From contig NZ_FOUY01000008.1 of assembly GCF_900115005.1 (NCBI RefSeq), positions 124,001-188,000 of the forward strand: a stretch of DNA of 64,000 nt, written 5' to 3'. Source of the DNA: Pseudonocardia ammonioxydans. GTDB taxonomy: Bacteria; Actinomycetota; Actinomycetes; Mycobacteriales; Pseudonocardiaceae. Made by a program: the position numbers and the translations under genes. Below, piece after piece: positions 32,564-38,816 of the stretch. The notes under the pieces were generated by a model that saw only the letters and a list, made by a program, of their open reading frames with translations, made no database searches and was not told where the DNA came from. Position 1 is the stretch's first letter. The number at the start of each line of letters is the position of its first letter.

Positions 32564-33643
32564 ATGATCGAGTTCCGGGGCGTCACCAAACGCTTCCCGG
32601 ACGGGACAGTCGCGGTCGACGACCTCGACCTGGTCGCGGAGCGGGGGCGGATCACGGTGTTCGTCGGCCCGTCCGGCTGCGGCAAGACGACGTCCCTCCG
32701 GATGATCAACAGGATGGTCGAGCCGAGCGCGGGCAGGCTGGAGGTCGACGGCCGGGACGTGCTGTCCGCCGACCCGGCCGAGCTGCGCCGCGGGATCGGC
32801 TACGTCATCCAGCAGGCCGGGCTGTTCCCGCACCGGACGATCGTGGACAACATCGCCACCGTCCCGATGCTGCTCGGCCGCGGCCGCCGGGCCGCCCGGG
32901 ACCGGGCGCGGGAGCTGATGGAGACCGTCGGCCTCGACGTGTCGATGGCCGGGCGCTACCCCGCCCAGCTCTCCGGCGGCCAGCAGCAGCGGGTCGGGGT
33001 GGCCCGCGCGCTCGCCGCGGACCCGCCGGTGCTGCTGATGGACGAGCCGTTCTCGGCGGTCGACCCGGTGGTCCGGGAGAGCCTGCAGGACGAGCTGCTG
33101 CGGCTGCAGTCCGAGCTCGGCAAGACGATCGTCTTCGTCACCCACGACATCGACGAGGCGGTCAAGCTCGGCGACCGGGTCGCGGTGTTCCGGGTCGGGG
33201 GCAGGCTCGCCCAGTACGACGAGCCGGGCGTGCTGCTCTCCCGCCCGGTCGACGACTTCGTGGACACCTTCGTCGGCCGCGACCGCGGCTACCGCGGGCT
33301 CGGGTTCCTCACCTCGGACACGATCCCGCTCGGTCCGCTCGACATGGTGTCGATGGGCGACCCGCTGCCCGACGACGGCTGGGCGGTCGTGCTGGACGGC
33401 ACCGGCCGGCCGCTGGGCTGGGTGGCGGCCGGCGACGGGCCGGTCACCGAGGACACGGTCGTCCCCGGCGGCTCGCTCTACCCGGTCGGCTCCGGGTCGC
33501 TGCGCGGCGCGCTGGACGCGGCGCTCTCGTCCCCGTCCGGGCAGGGGGTCGCGGTCGACGCCGAGGGCCGGGTCGCCGGCTCGGTCACCGCCGACGCCGT
33601 GCTCGCCGCGTTGCCCGCCGCCCGCGACGACTCCGCCGCGTAG
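32564..33643 (+). CDS. opuCA: Osmoprotectant (glycine betaine/choline-type) ABC transporter ATPase
   Basis: ATPase of the OpuC/ProU-type importer. 359 aa: Walker A GPSGCGKTTS, Q-loop VIQQAGLFPHRT, signature LSGGQQQRV, Walker B VLLMDEPFSAVDP, H-loop VTHDIDEAV. The C-terminal ~120 aa form a CBS-like regulatory region (GWAVVLDGTGRPLGWVAA; VAVDAEGRVAGSVTADAVLAAL), as in OpuCA/OpuAA, which gate on ionic strength or nucleotides. First gene of a tightly packed operon; a -10-like TAGTGT lies at 32504-32509, about 55 bp upstream. Confidence 0.92.
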   Translation: MIEFRGVTKRFPDGTVAVDDLDLVAERGRITVFVGPSGCGKTTSLRMINRMVEPSAGRLEVDGRDVLSADPAELRRGIGYVIQQAGLFPHRTIVDNIATVPMLLGRGRRAARDRARELMETVGLDVSMAGRYPAQLSGGQQQRVGVARALAADPPVLLMDEPFSAVDPVVRESLQDELLRLQSELGKTIVFVTHDIDEAVKLGDRVAVFRVGGRLAQYDEPGVLLSRPVDDFVDTFVGRDRGYRGLGFLTSDTIPLGPLDMVSMGDPLPDDGWAVVLDGTGRPLGWVAAGDGPVTEDTVVPGGSLYPVGSGSLRGALDAALSSPSGQGVAVDAEGRVAGSVTADAVLAALPAARDDSAA

Positions 33644-33652
33644 GGGCCCGGG

Positions 33653-34327
33653 ATGGACTGGGTCCTGCGCAACTCGGGGCTGGTGCTGGAGCTGACCCGC
33701 GAGCACCTGGTGCTCTCGCTGCTGCCGGTGCTGCTCGGCCTGGTGCTGGCGATCCCGCTGGGGTGGCTCGCCAACCGCCGATCCTGGGGCCGGACGCTGA
33801 CGCTCAACGCGGCCGGGTTCCTCTACACGCTGCCCTCGCTGGCGCTGTTCGTGTTCCTGCCGCCGATCATCGGCACCCGGATCCTCGATCCGCTCAACGT
33901 GATCGTCGCGCTCACCGTCTACGTGCTGGCGCTGCTCGTCCGCACGGTCGCCGACGGGCTCTCCGCGGTGCCGGAGCGGATCGTCGACTCCGCGACGGCG
34001 ATGGGGTTCCGGCCGGTGCGCCGGTTCCTCGCCGTCGAGCTCCCGATCGCGGTCCCGGTGATCGTGGCCGGGCTGCGCGTCGCGGCGGTGAGCTCGATCA
34101 GCCTGGTCACCGTCGGTTCCGTGATCGGGTTCGGTGGGCTCGGCAAGATGTTCACCGAGGGCTTCCAGCGGGAGATCCCGCAGCAGACGGTCGCCGGGAT
34201 CGTGCTCGTGCTGCTGCTGGCGCTCGTCGTCGACGCCCTGCTGGTGCTGGCCGGGCGGTTGCTCACCCCCTGGGAACGGGCGCAGCAGCCGACGGCCGGC
34301 CGGGCACGGCCGGGGGCCCGCCGATGA
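33653..34327 (+). CDS. opuCB: Osmoprotectant ABC transporter permease
   Basis: A 224-aa permease with the EAA-loop region of binding-protein-dependent importers (IVDSATAMGFRPVRRFLAVELPIAVPVIVAGLRVAAV). Around six hydrophobic segments are visible, including LVLSLLPVLLGLVLAIPLGWL and VTVGSVIGFGGLGKMF. It starts 9 bp after the ATPase gene and overlaps the next permease by 4 nt (ATGA). With the second permease it would form the membrane heterodimer. Confidence 0.92.
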   Translation: MDWVLRNSGLVLELTREHLVLSLLPVLLGLVLAIPLGWLANRRSWGRTLTLNAAGFLYTLPSLALFVFLPPIIGTRILDPLNVIVALTVYVLALLVRTVADGLSAVPERIVDSATAMGFRPVRRFLAVELPIAVPVIVAGLRVAAVSSISLVTVGSVIGFGGLGKMFTEGFQREIPQQTVAGIVLVLLLALVVDALLVLAGRLLTPWERAQQPTAGRARPGARR

Positions 34328-35043
34328 ACCACCTCGGCTGGCTCTTCACCGGCGCGAACTGGACGGGCCCGGAGGGCATCCTGGTCCGGCTCGCCGAACA
34401 CCTCGGCTACACGACCCTGACGATGCTGATCGCGATGGCGATCGCGCTGCCGCTGGGTGCCTGGATCGGGCACACCGGGCGCGGCGGGGTCGTCGTCGTC
34501 GGGCTGGCGAACGCGCTGCGCGCGCTCCCGACGCTGGGCCTGCTGGTACTGCTGTTCCTGCTGGTGGGGCTCGGCCTGCTCGGCCCGCTGATCGCCCTGG
34601 TGATCATCGCGGTGCCGCCGCTGCTGGCCGGGACCTACTCCGGGGTGCGCAACGTCGACCCCGCGGTGGTGGACGCCGCGCGGGGGATGGGCATGCGCGG
34701 GCCCGAGGTGCTGTGGAAGGTGGAGCTGCCCAACGCGCTGCCGCTGATCATCGGCGGGATCCGCAGCGCCACCCTGCAGGTGATCTCGACGGCCACCGTC
34801 GCCGCCTACGTCGGCATCGGCGGCCTGGGCCGGTTCATCCTCGACGGTCTCGGCCAGCGCGACTTCGGCGCGATGGTCGGCGGGTCGATCCTGGTGGCCG
34901 CCCTCGCCGTCGTCGCCGACCTGCTGCTGGGTGGGGTGCAGCGGCTGCTGGTCTCGCCCGGCCTGCAGCAGACCGCGCCGGCCGGACGGCGGCCGCTGCG
35001 GCTGATCCGCGGCGGCGCGGCCCGGGAGGCGGAGGCGGCATGA
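34324..35043 (+). CDS. opuCD: Osmoprotectant ABC transporter permease (second)
   Basis: A 239-aa permease, paralogue of the preceding one. EAA loop: VVDAARGMGMRGPEVLWKVELPNALPLIIGGIRSAT. Hydrophobic segments include TLTMLIAMAIALPLGAWIG, ALPTLGLLVLLFLLVGLGLLGPLIALVIIAVPPLLAG and LVAALAVVADLLLGGV. The end is a basic cytoplasmic tail. It overlaps the previous gene and the next one by 4 nt each (ATGA), giving full translational coupling. Confidence 0.92.
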   Translation: MNHLGWLFTGANWTGPEGILVRLAEHLGYTTLTMLIAMAIALPLGAWIGHTGRGGVVVVGLANALRALPTLGLLVLLFLLVGLGLLGPLIALVIIAVPPLLAGTYSGVRNVDPAVVDAARGMGMRGPEVLWKVELPNALPLIIGGIRSATLQVISTATVAAYVGIGGLGRFILDGLGQRDFGAMVGGSILVAALAVVADLLLGGVQRLLVSPGLQQTAPAGRRPLRLIRGGAAREAEAA

Positions 35044-35945
35044 CCAGGCTCGTGGCGATCCTGCTGGTGGCGGTGTTCGCGGTGGCCGGGTGCGGTGGCG
35101 ACCCGCTGGCCGGGAGCGACACCGACCCGGACGTGGTCGCGATCGGCTCCGGGAACTTCACCGAGTCCCAGCTGCTCGCCGAGGTGTACGCGCTGGCCCT
35201 GCGCGACGCGGGCGTCGAGGTCGAGAACCCGGTCGCGATCGGTTCCCGGGAGGCGTACTTCCCGGCACTGCAGGACGGCTCGGTCGACCTGATCCCGGAC
35301 TACTCCGGCGCGCTGCTGACCTACCTCGACCAGGAGGCCGCCGCCGTCGAACCCGACGACGTGTACCGGGACCTGCAGGCCGCGCTGCCGCCCGGGCTGG
35401 TGCTCGGCGAGCGCTCCGAGGCGGAGAACTCCGACGCCGTCGTGGTGACCCGGGAGACGGCGCAGCGGTGGAATCTGGTCTCGATCGCGGACCTGGCGCG
35501 GTACTGTCCCGAGGTGACCTTCGGCGGTGGCTCGGAGTTCCGGACCCGGCCGGACGGCATCCCCGGGCTGGCGCGGAACTACGGCTGCGCGTTCGGCGAG
35601 TACCGCACCCTCGACTCCGGCGGCCCGCTCACCGTGGCCGCGTTGCGCGGCGGCGACGTCCAGGCGGCGAACCTGTTCACCACCGACCCGGCGCTGCCGC
35701 AGAACGACTTCGTCCCGCTCGCCGACCCGAAGGAGAACTTCGCGGCGCAGAACGTCGTGCCGGTCATGGCGGAGCGGAAGGCCTCACCGCAGGTCCGCGC
35801 GGTGCTGGACCGGATCTCGGCGGAGCTGACGACCGACGAGCTGCTCGCGATGAACGCCGAGGCCGCCGGCCCGGACAAGCCCGCGCTGCGCACCGTGGCC
35901 GCGGACTGGCTGAGCAGCAAGCAGATCATCGGAGGTGGCACGTGA
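35040..35945 (+). CDS. opuCC: Osmoprotectant-binding lipoprotein (OpuAC/ProX type)
   Basis: Substrate-binding lipoprotein of the importer; 301 aa. The lipoprotein signal is short: MTRLVAILLVAVFAVAGCGG with lipobox VAGC. The mature part starts VVAIGSGNFTESQLLAEVYALALRDAGVEVE, the OpuAC start. Later IPDYSGALLTYLDQEA and AANLFTTDPALPQNDFVPLADPKENFAAQNVVPV supply the usual pocket region. This family binds choline, glycine betaine or carnitine; I cannot choose. The next gene (MOSC) overlaps its stop (GTGA). Confidence 0.91.
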   Translation: MTRLVAILLVAVFAVAGCGGDPLAGSDTDPDVVAIGSGNFTESQLLAEVYALALRDAGVEVENPVAIGSREAYFPALQDGSVDLIPDYSGALLTYLDQEAAAVEPDDVYRDLQAALPPGLVLGERSEAENSDAVVVTRETAQRWNLVSIADLARYCPEVTFGGGSEFRTRPDGIPGLARNYGCAFGEYRTLDSGGPLTVAALRGGDVQAANLFTTDPALPQNDFVPLADPKENFAAQNVVPVMAERKASPQVRAVLDRISAELTTDELLAMNAEAAGPDKPALRTVAADWLSSKQIIGGGT

Positions 35946-36736
35946 AGGTGGCATCCCTGCACCGGTACCCGGTCAAGTCGATGCTGGGGGAGGACCTCGC
36001 CTCGCTCGACCTGGACACCCACGGCGTGATCGGCGACCGGGTCTACGCCCTGGTCGACGCCGAGCACGGCCGGGTCGCGACCGCGAAGCAGCCCCGGCAC
36101 TGGCGGGCGCTGCTGCGCTGTCGCTCGGCCGGGTCCGGGCCCCAGGTGCAGGTGGTGCTGCCGGACGGGCGCACCCTGGCCGCCGGGTCGGCCGACGGTC
36201 CGCTGTCCGAGCTGCTGGGCCGGAAGGTCACCGTCAGCACCCGGCGGGCCGACGGCGCGGTCGTCGAACGGCCGGACCCGGAGCAGGTGCTGGCCCAGGG
36301 GCTCGACGCCGATCTCGAGGCGCCGCTGCTGGAGATCGCCCAGGGCACGCCCGGCGGGCGGTTCGTCGACCACTCGCCGGTGCACCTGATCACCACGGCG
36401 ACGCTCGACGAGGTCGGTGTCGAGGCGCTGCGCTACCGGCCCAACGTCGTCGTCGTGACCCCGCCGGGGACACCGGCGTTCGTCGAGAACGACTGGCTGG
36501 GCCGGCCGCTGACGATCGGTGCCGTCACCCTGGTTCCGACCCTGCCGACGCCGCGGTGTTCGGTGCCGACGCTCGAGCACGGCGACCTGCCCCGGGCCCC
36601 GCAGGCGCTGCGGCGCCCGGCGGAGCGCAACCGGGTCGAGGTCGAGGGCTTCGGGGTGCTGCCGTGCGCCGGGCTCTACGCACGGGTCGAGACCCCCGGC
36701 CCGATCCACCGGGGGGACCCGGTCGAGATCGGCTGA
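35942..36736 (+). CDS. MOSC-domain protein (YcbX/mARC-like)
   Basis: 264 aa with an N-terminal MOSC beta-barrel domain (VASLHRYPVKSMLGEDLASLDLDTHGVIGDRVYAL) and the C-terminal MOSC domain. The C-terminal domain has the conserved Cys expected to bind molybdenum cofactor (PTPRCSVPTLEHGDLPRAPQALR). Similar proteins (YcbX, mARC) reduce N-hydroxylated compounds; there is no ferredoxin domain here. GTG 35942 overlaps the binding-protein stop, so it is the fifth gene of the osmoprotectant operon, an unexpected place. A 14-bp tandem repeat follows. Confidence 0.86.
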   Translation: MKVASLHRYPVKSMLGEDLASLDLDTHGVIGDRVYALVDAEHGRVATAKQPRHWRALLRCRSAGSGPQVQVVLPDGRTLAAGSADGPLSELLGRKVTVSTRRADGAVVERPDPEQVLAQGLDADLEAPLLEIAQGTPGGRFVDHSPVHLITTATLDEVGVEALRYRPNVVVVTPPGTPAFVENDWLGRPLTIGAVTLVPTLPTPRCSVPTLEHGDLPRAPQALRRPAERNRVEVEGFGVLPCAGLYARVETPGPIHRGDPVEIG

Positions 36737-36743
36737 CGCCCGG

Positions 36744-36827
36744 CTCGATCACAACAGCCCGATCAGAGCAGCCCGATCAGAGCAGCCCGATCAGAGCAGC
36801 CCGATCAGAACAGCCCGGTCAGAACAG
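36744..36827. repeat. 14-bp tandem repeat, six units
   Basis: Six contiguous 14-bp units (CCCGATCAGAGCAG and variants). Units 2 to 4 (36758-36799) are identical; the first and the last two have one to three changes. It lies between the convergent MOSC and Nramp-like genes and covers the Nramp-like stop codon (36819-36821). Confidence 0.85.
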
Positions 36828-38231
36828 TCGGGACTGCACATCGGTGACGAGCAGGATCGTGAACAGCACCGACGCGATCACCAGCACGCCGTTGGACAGC
36901 CACCCGCTGCGTCCCTCCTTCGGGAGCAGTTTCGTGTTCAGCAGCAACAGCAGCGTGATCGCCAGGAACGGCATGAAGAACGACCCGAGCACGCCGTAGG
37001 CCAGGGTCAGCGCGAACGGCCGGTCCAGGAACAGCAGACCCATCGGCGGGAAGGTCAGCCACAGCAGATAGCCGCGGAACGCCCACGAGCGCTCGGCGGC
37101 CGCCGCCTCGTAGGCATCCGCCCGGCCGGGCCCCGCGCCGCGCCCGCCGTCCGGTGCCCCGGTGTCCGGCGTCCCGGTGTCCGGTGCCTCGCCCTCCGAG
37201 GCAGCGACCGCCGGTGCCTCGCCGGCGACGACCGAGTCCTGCGGGCCGATCACGGTCGCCCTGCCGTGCGGCAGCCGGATCGCGCGGACCCAGTCGGTGA
37301 ACAGCAGCGAGACCCCGTTCCACACGCCGATCAGCGAGGTCGCCGAAGCGGCCAGGAAACCGACCAGGAACAGGATCCGGATGCCCTCGCCGTGGATCTC
37401 GCCGAGCCGGTCGCCGAGCACCAGCAGGCCCTCGTCGTCGTCGGTGATCTCCATGCCGAGCAGCACCGTCCCGCCGATGACCAGCATCGCGACGACGAAC
37501 AGGCCGGTCAGGACATAGCCGACGGCGTTGTCGAGGCGCATCATCGACAGCCACCGCGGGCCCTTCCAGCCCTTGGCGTAGAGCCAGTAGCCGTAGCTGG
37601 ACATCGTGATCGTGCCGCCCACACCGCCGATCAGCCCGAGCACGTAGACGGTGGATCCGCTCGGCAGTCGCGGCACCAGCCCGGCGGCCAGCGCGCCCAG
37701 GTCCGGCCCGACGAGGACCGCGATCCCGATGACGGACACGAACATCACCGCGACCAGGACGGTCATGACCTTCTCGAACAGGGCGTAGCGCTGCAGCCAC
37801 ACCAGCACGAGCCCGGCGATGCCGGCGAGGATGCCCCACCACCGCACCGACAGGCCGCCGAACAGCGCGTTCATCGGCAACCCGACCGCGGACATCGCGG
37901 TGGCGCCGTAGACGAAGCCCCAGATGACGATGTAGACGCCGAAGAAGACCGTCGCCCAGCGCCCGAGCCGCCGCCAGCCGTCGAGCATGGTGGCGCCGGA
38001 GGCGAGGTGCCAGCGGCCGACGGCCTCGCCGAGCGCGAGCTTGACCAGCGTGCCGGCGATCGCCGCCCACAGCAGCACCGTGCCGAAGCTCGCCCCGGCG
38101 ACCATCGTGGCGACCAGGTCACCGGCGCCGACACCGGTCGCGGCCGCGACCAGCCCGGGACCGATCGAGCGGATCTTCCGCGCCCCGGTCGGCGGTTCGA
38201 GGAACTCGGTCTGCGGGCCCGGGGATGCCAT
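36819..38231 (-). CDS. Nramp-related divalent metal transporter-like protein
   Basis: A 470-aa polytopic membrane protein of the Nramp superfamily: about eleven hydrophobic segments, family start SIGPGLVAAATGVGAGDLVATMVAGASFG. The canonical metal site is missing: TM1 has GVGAGDLVA instead of DPGN, and TM6 has TMSSYGYWLY instead of the A-x-x-M-P-H motif. It may carry another ion (Mg2+ is the known case for Nramp-related proteins) or another solute. A 55-aa Gly/Ala/Asp-rich hydrophilic loop (TGTPDTGAPDGG) is unusual. ATG 38231 has GGAG 7 nt upstream; a GTG two codons earlier is in frame. No regulator is adjacent. Confidence 0.8.
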   Translation of the reverse strand: MASPGPQTEFLEPPTGARKIRSIGPGLVAAATGVGAGDLVATMVAGASFGTVLLWAAIAGTLVKLALGEAVGRWHLASGATMLDGWRRLGRWATVFFGVYIVIWGFVYGATAMSAVGLPMNALFGGLSVRWWGILAGIAGLVLVWLQRYALFEKVMTVLVAVMFVSVIGIAVLVGPDLGALAAGLVPRLPSGSTVYVLGLIGGVGGTITMSSYGYWLYAKGWKGPRWLSMMRLDNAVGYVLTGLFVVAMLVIGGTVLLGMEITDDDEGLLVLGDRLGEIHGEGIRILFLVGFLAASATSLIGVWNGVSLLFTDWVRAIRLPHGRATVIGPQDSVVAGEAPAVAASEGEAPDTGTPDTGAPDGGRGAGPGRADAYEAAAAERSWAFRGYLLWLTFPPMGLLFLDRPFALTLAYGVLGSFFMPFLAITLLLLLNTKLLPKEGRSGWLSNGVLVIASVLFTILLVTDVQSRLF

Positions 38232-38423
38232 CGTCACGCTCCGATCACCACGTCCATCGGGGCGGTCGCCGGTTCCGGTGCCGCCCGTTCGCCGGGCACG
38301 CTAACGCCTCCCTGCGCACGGTGGCGCGGAAATCACCCGGGCCGCTCGTGGCGTCCAGGGTCACGTTCGGCGCGCGTTGCGCCGCGTGACCGCGCGGCTC
38401 ACCATGGTGACGACACCGGCCGA

Positions 38424-38429
38424 TAGGTT
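38424..38429 (+). promoter_or_regulatory. -10-like TAGGTT upstream of the FtsK-like operon
   Basis: TAGGTT (TANNNT) would start an mRNA with a leader of about 50 nt ending in the strong ribosome site GGAGGGTGGC before ATG 38489. The -35 is unclear. The upstream divergent stretch 38232-38423 has no gene. Confidence 0.35.
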
Positions 38430-38488
38430 CTCCCACGACGGCGACCGGAAGTGTCCGGCCGCCCGCACGAGCACGCACGGAGGGTGGC

Positions 38489-38749
38489 ATGGCGAACATC
38501 GACGAGATCCGGGCCGGGATCGGGCGGGCCAACCAGCAGGCCACCGAGAGCCTCGGCGCGTTGCGGCACGCGCGGCAGGCCATCGAGGAGGCGGCCTCGG
38601 CGTTCTCCCAGAACATCTACGGCACCGCGCAGAACGACGCCGACGACGCCCGCGCCCGGTTCGCCGCCGCCTCGGAGAAGATCGACGAGGTCGAGCAGGC
38701 CCTGCACGTCGCGATGCAGTCCGCCGACGACGTCGCGTCCCGGCTGTGA
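38489..38749 (+). CDS. Small helical protein (86 aa), partner of an FtsK-like ATPase
   Basis: Not recognised. 86 aa, nearly all helical: two long amphipathic helices (NIDEIRAGIGRANQQATESLGALRHARQAIEEAASAFS; ARARFAAASEKIDEVEQALHVAMQSADDVASRL) around a central break at QNIYGTAQND. In size and shape it resembles WXG100/ESAT-6 helical hairpins, but no W-x-G is present; YG sits at the turn. GGAGGG precedes the ATG. It ends 68 bp before the ATPase start in the same operon, so it may be a cargo or adaptor of that ATPase. That is inference only. Confidence 0.72.
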   Translation: MANIDEIRAGIGRANQQATESLGALRHARQAIEEAASAFSQNIYGTAQNDADDARARFAAASEKIDEVEQALHVAMQSADDVASRL

Positions 38750-38816
38750 CACCGGCGTCGCCGGCCCGCCCCCCGGTACCGCCGATCCCGCCACCGCCGA
38801 CCCCCTCCCCAGCGTG

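Noticed and set aside
38489..38749. Labelling the 86-aa protein as an ESAT-6/WXG100 member
   Set aside because: It lacks the W-x-G motif, so only similarity of size and helix layout can be stated.
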